This document shows, one piece after another, positions 36,593 to 47,118 of a stretch of DNA of 47,118 nucleotides (position 1 is the stretch's first letter; each line of letters opens with the position of its first letter). Origin of the DNA: Setaria digitata (lineage: Eukaryota > Nematoda > Chromadorea > Rhabditida > Setariidae); NCBI GenBank assembly GCA_003640385.1, contig RCAB01000470.1, positions 1-47,118 of the forward strand, read 5' to 3'. The position numbers and the translations under genes were made by a program. Below the pieces are notes generated by a model that saw nothing but the letters and a program-made list of their open reading frames with translations, had not been told where the DNA came from and made no database searches.

Positions 36593-39201
36593 TTACGATA
36601 AAAAATATCATAAAATATAGAAACCAACAAATGTTTCCTTTTTAAAAGTAAATAAAAGATGAAATAAAAAGTTTTACCAACTTTTGTTTTATTTTATAGG
36701 AAGAGAAATTCTTGAAATAACTATCATTCTCACTTATCATTACCATAAAATATCGCATTTCTGGTGAGAAGTCAGAGTTGTTCTTTGTTATTCCCATACT
36801 TTTTATTGACAATGTACTTGACAATCTATTAATTCCTGCAATTAATATTAATTTTTATTGTGATATTAACTATTTCTATATTAGCCTGTGCAGTTTGGGA
36901 TTGCAATGAAATCTTAATGCTTAATTATCTGAAATTTTGTTAAATTAAGCAATTCTTCTTTTTTCGGCACCATAAAAGCATCGGCAATTGTTCCATTCGA
37001 AATTTCAATTTTGATTACTCTGCTTATTGTTCAATCTCTTCAACAAATGGTAATTTTTTTAGTTTACAAATTTCTTCAGTAAAGATCTATACAATTTCCC
37101 ACAAAATTTTCAATCTTTTTGTCGAAGAATAGATGAAATTGCAATTTCTTTTTGCTAACATCGATTAAAAAATGCCTTTATGATGTTGGATTGTCCAACA
37201 CGAATAAATATTATCCAATTCATTAACAATGATGAAAAATTTTCCTGTTTTTCAATGTAATTCAAAATACATTGCAAAATCAAAAACGAAAAATGAAGAA
37301 TCACTGTTAATGAAATAATCAATTAATTTTATTTTATTTTTTTTCTTTCAAAAAAAAAAAAAAAAATGAGGAAGAAGAGAAATGAATGACCAGTTTGGTT
37401 GAAGGTTGCTTTTTTCTTTTGAAAGTGAATTTTTAATTTTATTATTTTTTTTTTCCTTGTTTTATTGTGCCAAAGCAAGTAATGATTAGATTTTTTTTTT
37501 TTTTTTTTTCATTTTCTGTCAATAAAATCTTGAAAAGAAAAGAAAAAAAAATGTAAAAAAAAGGACCATTCGAAAAGATCTTTTCCAGTAAATTTGGCAC
37601 AAGATTTTTTTCTTTATTTTGCTAAAATAAAAAAGCATCAATTTATTATTCTAACATGAAACTATCGATAAATTTTATTTTATTTTATTATCGATAAATT
37701 AATCATATTTGGAAAAATGAATTCTTTTTTAATGCTGACGTCAAAAATTTTCATGACTATTGAATGGTGAAAAAAAAAATCAGTCAGAAAATAAATAAAT
37801 TTTTAAAAATTTTTGGAAAAAAATCGCTTAATTTAGACTTTTTTTAAACGAAATTTCGGTTATGTTGTTTTTAAGAAGAAAAGAAGAAGCTATTAAAATT
37901 TCCATTTTTTTTTTTACATATCGGAACTTATTTTTGAAAACTGTTCGAATTGCATGTGGAATTCATTCGTTATAAAATTGCAGTCGGAAACTGTCTTGTG
38001 AGTTCAATTACTGCATAAAATTTAATTTGTCCTTTAAAACTAGCGTTCCTTTTTTTTTTTTTTTTTTTTTTGTATCAAAAAGTTTGATTTATTTCTTTCG
38101 ATAATTGCATGTTTTTCATCGTTGCTCATATTAGATTAGTTGAAAGTTATGTACTAATTAAATTGCAAAATAGTATCAATAAAACTAACAATTCATTGTA
38201 ATTTGTTTAAAATTTCATGAAATATTTTAGGAATCAATTCTTTAAACTCGCCAAATTTTCCCTGAGTGATCGCTTTAAATTTCTTTAATTCTATATCACT
38301 AACTTCCCATTCCACTGTTTCATATCATTCTGATGAATGTTAAGCAGTTTAAAAAAAAAAAAAAAAAAAGAAGAAATATATTGTGATTATTATAGTTTGT
38401 TTCGAAATCGAAAAGTTTGAAATAATCCATTTCACTTTTCATGCTATAAATGATATCTTGAGTTTGATCTATGCTAACTATGAAAACGCATAACTACGAC
38501 AGTATCCTATGAATTAATTAATTGATTTAAATGAAATGAGCTGAATGCATCATCTCACTATATAAATGTTTAATCAAATTTATAACTGGCAAATTTATAT
38601 CTCCATTAATAAACGAAATGATATATTCAGCGCATTTTATTTATTAAAAGAACTATTATTGGATGCATTTTTGGGTAATATATTCAAGTAATATTTTGAA
38701 TGAATTATAAGTAAGCATGAAATGTTTTCGGTGAATGATTATACAAAAAATATGATGCACTTTTGCTAGCAGATAAAAGGCATTTATGATACTCTCTGGA
38801 GTTCACTGTTATCCCGGATTCAGAATCCAGAATTCATATTGTATTTCTCTATGCAGGGATAATGTAGGTAGAAGTGATTGTGAGAGAAAATAAAGAAAAA
38901 AGAAAAAACTGTAAAATAGTCAATTCTCATTATATATTAACATATTAATAATTATTAGCATACTGAGAGAGTAATAAAACAATCGAACAATTTTAGTTTG
39001 TTATCACCTTATCATAATTTTATGTTACTGCAATTTATAAGCAAATACTAAATTTTGCTAGTTTTTAAATGATAAAATGAAATAATGGCGTTAAAAAAGT
39101 TAAAAAGACATAAATTTTAATCATTTTTTAAACTTTTTTTCTTCAATTACTTTAATTCTATTCAATAGATCAATTGCATTTATTCATTTTCAATTTTTGG
39201 T

Positions 39202-39694
39202 ATGTCAAACAATGGAACAAATATCTGCTTAACAAATCAACAAATGCGATTACATGGAAATGAAGTAGAAAAATATCTGCAACGATTCGTATATCCATGT
39301 ATTGCAATACTTGGTATTACAGGCAATGTACTAAATCTTACCGTTTTGCTTAATCGTTCTATGAGAAGCAGGTTAGACAACAAATTTTCATTTTTTTTTT
39401 TTTTTTTTTAAATTTCATCTGAAATTTTAAAAAATTTCTGAGCAGTTTTATTTGTATTATTAATTGATATAATTTAGCAGATATGTAAAGACAACAAAAT
39501 GAAAAGTAGCCTATTATAGCGATGTTAGAGTAACCATATCGTAATAAAAATTAAAGATGAAAAATGAATTATTAATTAATTTTTGCTCGCTAAAGTTTAG
39601 GCTATTAATATATCAATTAGAGTAAGGAAAATCAATGAAAAGTACGAGTGGAAATTTTTATATAATTGATAGCGATTACGATATATATATATCG

Positions 39695-39763
<69 letters not shown>

Positions 39764-42700
39764 TGGAAATACCGCAACTGCTGGTACTTGATTTACTCTC
39801 TTGCAGATTTAAGTTGTATCCAGTCCGATAACCGGCCCCAGAAAGAATCGTGTTATTTTTCGTACTTCTTCATTCGAGAGTGGGGGTAATTTGCGCTTGC
39901 GCTACGTTTCTCAGGCTCCCTCTCCGGGGTCGATCGAACCCTTATTCTCCGTTACCCGTTACAACCATGGTAGGCACATAAACTACCATCGAAAGTTGAT
40001 AAGGCAGACACTTGATAGATACGTCGCCGGTACAAGACCATGCGATCAGCCATAGCTATTCAGAGTCACCAATTAACGGGTCAAATAATCCGATTGGTTT
40101 TAATCTAATAGCTGTACTCGTCCAAAAGTCGGAGCTTTGGTGCATGTATTAGCTCTAGAATTGCCACAGTTATCCAAGTTGGATAATCAACATCAAGTAC
40201 ATTATAGCTGTTATAATGAGCCGTTCGCGGTTTCACCATTTTAGGTTTATTTGAACTTACACATGTATGGCTTAGCCTTTGAGACAAGCATATATTGCCG
40301 ACAAAATCAGTTAGAGAAATGGAAATTAATTTTTTAAGAAAACACACATCCATAAAAAATACATTTNTATGGCTTAGCCTTTGAGACAAGCATATATTGC
40401 CGAAAAAATCAGTTAGAGAAATGGAAATTAATTTTTTAAGAAAACACACATCCATAAAAAATACATTTAACATATACAATTTGATATATATATATATATA
40501 CTTATTTTAAAAAAAAAGGATGGAATTTTTTTTTTTTTTTTTAACACTTAGTAGTTAATCACTTTGCTCGTGGAGCAATGAAGAACGTAAGGTTGGTTGA
40601 TTCCCGATGGTACGTCAGAGTCAGTTGTAAATGTAAATTAATTCCAAAAATATTATAATTTTCCCAAATTAAATACTATTAATGGTAAGATTAACTGATA
40701 AAAATATTGGAAAATGTGAGGTGGTGAAATTGTAGTGGTTTATAACATTTATCCCCTGATAAGTATGAAATGATTTGTAAATAGTAGTAATAATAATATG
40801 CTAAAAAAAAAAAAAATGCTAATTAATAATTGTAAATATGTGTGCACATTGTATTAATTTATATCATTACAAATGCATAAAGAATTGATATTAAAAAAAT
40901 TTTTATGTGTTGTATTGTAATGCCTTTGCTTTTTATCTGACTCAATCGTAATTACCCGATCAGTTTAGATAAAAAGTACTATTGATGAGAATTATGTTGC
41001 AACTAATCAATTAATCATAAGTAAAGATTAGAATAGAAATAAGCAAATAGTCTTTTGATGTGGATATAAACTGAGAAAAACGAAAATAAAATGAAAATGT
41101 GTCCGTCGTTTCTTTCTACTTAAATTATTTTTGTAAGATGAAAAAAAAAAAAAGAATCTTAAATTTATAGAATATTAGCGGAACCGCATTTGATAATTCT
41201 TATTGTAATTGTATAATAATAGAAATAAAAAAAAAAAAAATGAATAAATAAAAGAAAGAAAAGTAAAACGAAGTCTTTTAGGTCCAATATTTTTTTGGCA
41301 GCATTAGCAATAGCTGATATTATATTTCTCGTTTTACTTTTGCCAAATATTTTGGCCACTTACCCTATATTTACCTATAATTATGCATATCGTTACATCT
41401 ACTTTCATATCAAAATTCATTTATTATCCTTAACTAATTGGGCATCAAGTGCTGCTATATGGTTAGCTTTTGAAACATTTAAAAATTTCTGATTCTTAAT
41501 AAAGGATTTATGAAGAAGGAAAAATCAAAAGACTTTTATTTTTAACTAGTTTTTTTTTTTTTTTTTTTTTTTTTTAAATGTAACCAAGCAAATTAAATTC
41601 ACTCAAATTTTCAATATTCATATTTATTTGCACATTGAACTGAACATGTTTGATTAATTTAAACCAAAAAAATTGATCGCGAAATTTTAGGTTTGTAGTA
41701 GCTGTATGCGCAGATCGCTTAAAAGGAATTAGAAAGCCATTGTATGCTAAAACTGCGTGGAAGCATCGTAGACCGATAACAACAATTACGATAATTATAA
41801 TAGTTAACGGAATTGTAAATTTTTACCAACATTTTCAATACAAATGCTTCATGCGTATTTATTGTCATCGAAGTCAACTTTATTCCAAATGCATTTCAGT
41901 CAATAACGATGGGTTTGTCTAAATTGGCTCCCTTTTTTCTGTCATTTTGTCTCAAACAAATTATATTATTTATTTTCATACTTTGTCGTTTCTTTTTTTT
42001 TTTTTTTTTTGAATATTTTTGTTGCAAATAATAGATTAAATTAATGAAAAAAAAAAAAAAAACTATACTAAACAGTTTATGATGCGATTTCTTTTTCCTT
42101 TAACATATAAACGAAGAAAAAATCATCTTGCTAGAGGAACAGATTTTCTAAAAAAAAAAAAAATAAGATCAGTGAAAGTCACAATTTTAAGGCATCATGT
42201 TAGTCGTATATAAAGAAATTATGTTTAAAAAACAGAAAAAAAAAAACATTATTGTCTTTTTTGATTCAACTTCAATCACTGAAAAAAAAAAAAAAATTCA
42301 TTTTTATTGCAATCGACTGGCATTATTAAAAAGTTGATTCAAATATCATTTGATAAATTTAGACGTTGGTTTTGGAATCGTACAAATCCTTATTCTATTG
42401 CATATCGTTATTTTATTAATATCAGTGTAATGGTAAATGCTATCACAACAATTATTTTACCAATATTTTTATTATCATTTTTGAATTTCTTATTATTGTG
42501 CACGTTGCGAAATCGTCGTCGTGACTTGCTATTCGTTTCAACTAATCAGAGACGGTATTTTCAATACAGTATTTCATTTTTGCCATCTAATTTATTATTG
42601 TTTTTAATAAATAATACACATTCTGGTTAATTGTTAGATATGAAACGTCTCTGATTGATCATGTTAATATAATTGCGCTATTATTCCAGTAATTGGAATA

Positions 42701-43641
42701 CCATATAAGTAAGCTAACTAACTTGGGAAAAATTGAGGCTATATCAGCTAACGCATGTGTTTGTTGTCCAAACTTTACTAAACTTATGGCTACATATAAA
42801 AAATATTGCATTGCAAAATAATTATTTCGTTAGCGAGAATGACATTAATAAATTCGAGATTAATAAGCATTAGTAAATTTAAACGCACAAAAACTTTCAT
42901 TAGTAGACATAAATTATAAAATTTAACATGAAAATGTATCATTTGTCCAAAAATAATTATTTTGCTTTCCTTTTTGAGCACTAAAAAGTTTCAAAATTAT
43001 TTTCTTCAGTTTGTCAAGGAAGAAGAACAGTTTACAGTATCTGAAGATGGAACACCGCGTTACATTAACGGTTGTGTTAATTGTTACAACATTTATTATC
43101 TTGAATGGTCCATCAGCGGTCATCCATTTGGTGAATTTAGCTCGGAAGAAAAAACTGAATTATAATTTTACTCTTCTTGGAAAGTCTGTTTCCATTTTTT
43201 TTTTTTTTTTTTTAATCTTTAAAAAAATAAGAAAAAAATTTTTTTTTTGAAATCAAAAGTTCTTGCTTTCGAATTTTTTGAAAAAAGCAAGATTCGCTGA
43301 AAGAATCTTTAAAAATTTCAGGGATATTTATAAAACTCCTTTTCAGCACTTTGGTAATAATTGATAAAGCATGTAATTTTATTTTATTTTGTTTAACAAG
43401 TCGGCACTTTCGTTCACGTTTGTTTGAATTAACTCAACGGAAAGTTAACCGACACGTCAACCGATTTTCTGCAAGTTTCACGCAAATCAGCAATAATATG
43501 CGACGTAGAAGTAAGCAACTTTTATGTAAGAAAAGAAAACTCAAACACATATTACAGATAAATAACTTTAAGAGAACACAATATTTTGTTAGACACCGTG
43601 TAAATGACCTAATATTAAATGAATGTATGAATAACAGATAA
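39202..43641 (+). CDS. Rhodopsin-class peptide GPCR, FMRFamide-receptor type (6 exons)
   Basis: Exons 39202-39371, 41282-41461, 41691-41912, 42363-42554, 43010-43183 and 43347-43641 join in phase to 410 residues. TM1 carries GITGNVLNLTVLLNR (38-52). TM2 carries NIFLAALAIAD with the conserved Asp near 69. TM3 ends in a DRY variant, CADRLKGIRKPLYA (Asp 125, Arg 126). TM5 is ITTIILPIFLLSFLNF. TM6 is HRVTLTVVLIVTTFIILNG. TM7 is NTLVIIDKACNFILFCL, where NPxxY is replaced by CNFILF, as in many nematode FMRFamide and related peptide receptors. The C-tail is basic (RRRSKQLLCKKRKLKH). The N-terminus has NGT and no cleaved signal. It should be a neuronal plasma-membrane receptor signalling through G proteins; its ligand is unknown. 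The exon 4 acceptor (TAAATTTAG at 42362) was chosen because it alone restores phase. Exon 1's start has no close acceptor other than TTCAATAG at 39168. Confidence 0.8.
39682..39760. repeat. (AT)n followed by (AG)n microsatellite
   Basis: AT dinucleotides, interrupted once by a palindromic TATCGTAATA, pass directly into AG dinucleotides at about 39731-39760. These end exactly where the 18S rRNA similarity begins. Confidence 0.9.
39761..40312 (-). pseudogene. Degenerate 5' third of 18S rRNA, antisense in the GPCR intron
   Basis: Read on the minus strand from 40312, this is the start of small-subunit rRNA. TATGCTTGTCTCAAAG, CCGCGAACGGCTCATTAT, GATAACTGTGGCAATTCTAG, GCTAATACATGCACC and ACCAGCAGTTGCGG correspond to conserved 18S blocks covering roughly its first 550-600 bases. 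It is a relic, not a gene. The leader block TGATTTTGTCGGC departs from TGATCCTGCCAG. The 530-loop reads AGTTGCGGTATT instead of AGCCGCGGTAATT. About 20 bases before that loop are missing or scrambled, and the rest of 18S is absent. It lies inside GPCR intron 1 against the direction of the gene. An open frame of 124 codons on this strand is only a translation of the rRNA plus the assembly duplication. Confidence 0.92.
40266..40468. repeat. 101-bp direct duplication around a single N (assembly artefact)
   Basis: Bases 40266-40366 recur at 40368-40468 with one mismatch (GCCGACAAA versus GCCGAAAAA). N40367 separates them. The 5' tip of the 18S relic is therefore present twice in the assembly, probably once in the genome. 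Confidence 0.85.
40556..40590 (+). pseudogene. 5.8S rRNA-like scrap, sense strand
   Basis: ATCACTTTGCTCGTGGAGC followed by AATGAAGAACGTAAG resembles the 5.8S block ATCACTCGGCTCGTGGATC-GATGAAGAACGCAG at about 28 of 34 positions. It lies about 90 bases beyond the 18S relic but on the opposite strand, so the two cannot come from one collinear rDNA piece without an inversion. The match is short. Confidence 0.55.
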
Positions 43642-43989
43642 ACAATAATTATGTTAGAAATTTAAAGTAATTGTAATGAAAATATTAGTTTCGATAAGTG
43701 CCAACAGATAATTGCTGACAAAGTTGTTAATTTTGACGGCAATATTGCAAATTTGAAAATATTCAACTGTTAACCTAAGAATCCGAAAAAAAATTTTTTT
43801 TCAAATTTTACTTGGGAAGTGGTCAGTCAGATGAGATGATTTGTAAAAATAAAATTCAAGAAAATTTTTTTCTTTTTTAAGAAATATTTTCAAAGCAAAA
43901 AAGCATTCTTCAAAAAAAATTTTTGCAAAAAAAAACAATTAATAATTTTACATCGTGTGATATTCCAAAACATTTGCCAGAAATGTTAG

Positions 43990-44241
43990 GAAACAAAACT
44001 TTTATTTTCTTCGTTCCTAAAAATCGGCGAAATTTTAGACTTCAATGACGATAGTTTACAATTGAAACGCTCAGTGAAATTGTCGCGAAAAATTTCAGCT
44101 ATTGCATGGCAGATTAACGGTAAAAAATTTGCTTCTATAGAAAATGAAACTTTCAGTGAGCAAAATTTCATTAGAAGAGATGAAGTAGAACAGAGGGGAG
44201 GGAGCATTTTTAGCAGCAATGATAGTAAAAAGTTTGGATAA
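43990..44241 (+). other. Unassigned open frame of 83 codons, no ATG start
   Basis: The frame runs between stop codons and reads, for example, KIGEILDFNDD, KLSRKISAIAWQING and FIRRDEVEQRGG. Its residue mix is balanced, unlike the Lys/Phe-rich chance frames around it. It has no acceptor or donor that ties it to the GPCR upstream. It could be an isolated exon, a transposon scrap or chance. Confidence 0.25.
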
Positions 44242-44859
44242 AGAATTTATTTCTGCACTGAAAATTTATCAGTTAAAAAATTCATTTCTGACAATCGTAA
44301 ATTTCTTTCCAATTCGTGTGCATGATATTTGTAAATTTATTTTTCAAGGATCTCACTGTTAAATGCAATCTTTTCAGTTTCAAAAAAAAAAAAAACAAAT
44401 AGATATGTATATGTGCAAATATTTTGTAAAAGCATTTTTTATTACAACAAAAATTTAAACATTAATGAAAAAAAAAAACAGTCTTTTGCTTAGAACCTAG
44501 AACACCATAGGCAAATCAGATTGATTAATTCACAATTACTTTTGTTCGTTACATGAAATCAATCCCTTGTTACTTTTTTTTTTTTTTATTCTATTTATTC
44601 AGCTACTATTTTTCCTAATAAGCCAAATTATAGCTAAAAAATTTTTCAAAATTTATCAAAAAAACAAATATTTTTGCCTAACAAGCAGAAAAAAAAGACA
44701 GTAGTAAGAATGGTCGCTTATTTGGCAATTTCATCACGGCTGTGAGAACTTAATTTTTTCTTGTTTTATGAAATTTATGAAATTTTGATGTAGAATAAAA
44801 TATATGTTATTTGTACAATAAACTTAATTAAGTTGGATGTTAAATATTGTGGTTGCACT

Positions 44860-44883
44860 TGGACTATTTTATTGAATAGTCCA
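44860..44883. other. Small hairpin
   Basis: TGGACTATT (44860-44868) and AATAGTCCA (44875-44883) are perfect reverse complements with a 6-base loop. A 14-bp palindrome, AACTTAATTAAGTT, lies at 44821-44834. Confidence 0.5.
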
Positions 44884-45711
44884 GGCAACAAGTACAAAAC
44901 ATTGATTGGCTGCACAAAAAAATTTCACAAAGGCCATTCATTATTTAGCTAAGTTTTCAAAAAAAAAAAAAAAAAAAAAGGGAGTAAATTATCTTAAATT
45001 ACTTTTTGGTTTTTTTTTCTCTTTATTCCATTTGCTCAATTGCTATTTCCTTGCAAAGAAGATTCCATTCCTCTCTTCGTATAAAACTCAAATTTAAATT
45101 TACAAGAATCATTAAAAATTGATTTATACGAAGTATCAAAAGAAATCGAAAAGCAATGCTGAACAAATTCCTTTTCATGTGTTTAGTAACAAAAATCTGA
45201 GAAATTTCTCATTTATATTATATACTATCATTTACAAATATTGTTTCTTTTTTCTTTTTTGATCTTTTCAGCACTTCCAAAATTTTGTCAATTTCAGCTC
45301 TTCAATACATTTAGTTACTAGAAATGAATGTTTTTTTTTTTTTTTTTGACTTCTCAGATTTCTATAAAATGCTTGATCTTAAAGATGTATTTATCTGGAC
45401 AATTGAACTAGAATGCTAGAAAAGAATGGTAATAAATAATGATTAGCGACAATAATAATGATTATCAATACCAGTAGCGCTGATAGTAATCAACTCCTAT
45501 TCAAAAGAATTCAGTTTTTAATAATTTCAAGCAGATAAGATAGATTGTAACCTCACTTTCTTTCACTATTTATTTATCTGTAAAACTTAACCAGAATGCA
45601 GTGAAATTAATTTTAGATACAATTTTTTTTACACCAACTTCTATAGCAATATACACACATTTGAGATTCTGGTCGAAATTTAAATTATTATTAACTTAAC
45701 AATATTATGAA

Positions 45712-45776
45712 ATACTACTATTATATTTAATACTACTATTATATTTAAAATACTACTATTATATTTTATTATCTAT
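45712..45776. repeat. Three tandem copies of a TACTACTATTATATTTA unit
   Basis: Three near-identical 18-20 base copies follow each other and end in a degenerate tail. Confidence 0.8.
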
Positions 45777-46068
45777 TATATTTAGAGCTAAATTGAGCTT
45801 TCAAAACTATCGATAAATACGACTTATTTCACAGTGAAGGTGAGTGAATCTCTGTGAAATATTACGTACTTGTGCACATATATATATGCCGTCAGTGTCA
45901 TTCTGTCAAATACAATAAAATCATTGATTTGATTATTATTAACTGTCAGAATTAAGTACCGATATCAATTATTCAAATTATATTCAGACGAAAAGCTTTT
46001 ATTTATTCGAATTCTATGATACAGTACTATTTAAAAATTTTCATACATCGATAAAGTACCACCGATAG

Positions 46069-46750
46069 ACGATAACTGTTGCAGTTCAGAGAATGGCACG
46101 AGATTATCGTGCATGGCATTTGTTTGAGAAAGATCTAGGAATTGTTCATATTTCTACTTCTCATCTTATGAAATGGCGTTTTAAGTATCTTGGAAAAAAG
46201 AAATGATGCGAATACTTGAGCGCCAAAAAGAGAGAATGTTTTACACTGTACACTGTATTAGCATAAGAAAAAGTAGTTAAAAGGCTTGGTTTTTAAAAAA
46301 AAAAAAAAAAAATGCTTGCTTTAACTGTTTAATATTCTCACATCAAACGCATTTTCAAGATTGAAAAACGAGTTGATTTGATGGGACAAAATTTTAAAAA
46401 AAATTTTCATTAAGATATCAAAGCATTTCTAACTCATTTGATTTCGCAAAAAATTATTTACTGCAGATCTTAATAATCCACAATATGTCGATCATTTTTT
46501 ACCTGCTACAGTGAATTCCAACATTTCGCATCATTTGTCATTCAGCACCGTTATGCCATCAAAACTGCATTTCTGACATAAAAAATTTCCACTGATGGTG
46601 TTTGAAATGTGTACTGCTCAAACGGCCTTCATTAAGGGTAATCTGAATCGATGTTAATAATGTGAAGAAATTCTTCCTGCAAAACGAAGTGGAATTTAAG
46701 TTTGTTTCAGTAAGCTGAAATATCACTACATCTCCTAAAAATCTCATAGA
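46069..46750 (+). mobile_element. Probable decayed mariner/Tc1-like transposase relic
   Basis: Frame 46069-46206 reads VAVQRMARDYRAWHL, EKDLGIVHISTSHLMKW and FKYLGKK before a stop. It resembles the helix-turn-helix of mariner-like transposases (pattern S-V-R-x-M-A-R-D/K-x-L-x-I-S-x-x-T-V). After frameshifts come LIFSHQTHF, similar to the family's L-F-T-D-E-K-x-F block, and further on PLMVFEMCTAQTAFIKGN, similar to P-L-V-F-V-x-x-G-V-K-I-N. Stops and shifts show it is dead. No terminal inverted repeats were identified. The match is weak and from memory. Confidence 0.35.
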
Positions 46751-46961
46751 TCTGTAGCATAACAAAATTTTTTATCAGTCTTTCAAATTCTTCTTAGAAT
46801 GTCATCAAAGCAAATGCTTCATTAGATTTTTACATTGTTTTCTGCAAATTGCTAAATTAGCCATATAAAATGCAACCTATGAGTTGTAGCATATTATCAC
46901 ACATCTGTCTAACCAAAACAATCCCATCCACATTCACAATGATTTATTTGCCTTGCTACAG

Positions 46962-47118
46962 GTATCGAGAGCGGAAGTCAGAACCAGAGCTGCAAGATGA
47001 ACTAAGCACTAGTACCAAATCATTCTCTGGCCAAACCCCACGGCAGGCTAGCGATGGTACCATAACCAGTGAGACCAGCAGTATGCAACAACTCACTTGC
47101 CGAATCAACTATCTTGGT
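46962..47118 (+). CDS. Partial gene: internal exon running off the window
   Basis: After the acceptor CTTGCTACAG the phase-1 frame is open for 52 codons to the window end: YRERKSEPELQDELSTS, then a Ser/Thr-rich stretch, then MQQLTCRINYLG. The other two frames hit stops. Base composition and codon use are far more GC-rich than the flank, as expected of a real exon. The last residues, C-R-I-N-Y-L-G, look like the first strand of a phosphotyrosine-binding (PTB) domain (pattern V-K-Y-L-G), which would make the product a signalling adaptor. That rests on only six or seven residues. The upstream exon was not located. Confidence 0.6.

Larger units (their letters stand above)
31426..39201. other. Gene-poor AT-rich spacer (about 7.8 kb)
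   Basis: From the kaptin stop to the GPCR start I see no exon chain. The stretch holds long T or A runs (for example 31828-31840, 33233-33254, 37494-37509, 38049-38070, 38350-38368), an N-flanking duplication near 33957 and a pentamer repeat near 36560. The open frames found here, such as 33704-33937 and 34112-34294, are Lys/Phe-rich low-complexity frames expected by chance. AATAAA at 32080-32085 is a possible but unproven kaptin poly(A) signal. Confidence 0.6.
43642..46961. other. Gene-poor spacer (about 3.3 kb)
   Basis: It contains an unassigned open frame (43990-44241), a hairpin near 44870, a triple repeat near 45740 and a probable transposase relic (46069-46750). No exon that would join the partial gene at 46962 was found. 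Confidence 0.5.

Noticed and set aside
36381..36611. Minus-strand frame with HVMSRHVVS
   Set aside because: The distinctive part is a translation of the TGACR pentamer repeat.
40105..40479. 124-codon minus-strand open frame
   Set aside because: It is a translation of the degenerate 18S rRNA block plus the artefactual duplication around N40367.
1..47118. tRNA genes, CRISPR arrays, bacterial operons or ribosome binding sites
   Set aside because: No tRNA B-box with foldable arms and no regularly spaced repeat array were seen. The gene structure is clearly that of an intron-rich eukaryote.

Overview
This is eukaryotic genomic DNA, most likely from a clade III (filarial or other spirurid) nematode. 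It is very AT-rich. The genes are split into many short exons with GT-AG introns and nematode-type TTTCAG acceptors, and the non-coding DNA is full of poly-A/T tracts and AT microsatellites. A degenerate 18S rRNA fragment of nematode type and a nematode-style anion channel support this. The assembly is draft quality: each of its four single N bases sits between two direct copies of the same 54-101 bp flank, which looks like unmerged contig ends.

Layout. (1) 1300-6154, plus: 11-exon gene for an ATF7IP/MCAF-like chromatin cofactor with a SUMO-interacting motif and a C-terminal fibronectin III domain. (2) 6155-16177: about 10 kb of AT-rich repeat-bearing DNA with no convincing gene. (3) 16178-22004, plus: 11-exon Cys-loop ligand-gated anion channel that can be read from signal peptide to M4. 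(4) 22791-25917, minus: 10-exon eIF4A3, the exon-junction-complex DEAD-box ATPase, complete and convergent with the channel. (5) 25918-27719: divergent spacer with a GC-richer island and a candidate 46-codon two-exon minus-strand gene. (6) 27720-29009 and 29012-31425, plus: a small unrecognised protein followed immediately by a kaptin (KPTN)-like gene, probably an operon. (7) 31426-39201: about 7.8 kb without a recognisable gene. (8) 39202-43641, plus: 6-exon rhodopsin-class peptide GPCR (FMRFamide-receptor type) whose first intron holds an antisense 18S rRNA relic and a sense 5.8S-like scrap. (9) 43642-46961: gene-poor, with a probable mariner-type transposase relic. (10) 46962-47118, plus: an exon of a gene that runs off the window.

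The genes do not form one pathway. They are two neuronal receptors (channel and GPCR), a heterochromatin cofactor, an mRNA-surveillance helicase, and a TORC1-regulator-like gene with a small partner. Exon boundaries were placed by hand from splice consensus, phase continuity and protein-family similarity recalled from memory. No database search was run. The most informative points are the 2-bp stop-to-start arrangement of the small gene and kaptin, the rDNA-derived chimera in the GPCR intron, the candidate micro-gene upstream of eIF4A3, and the systematic N-flanking duplications.
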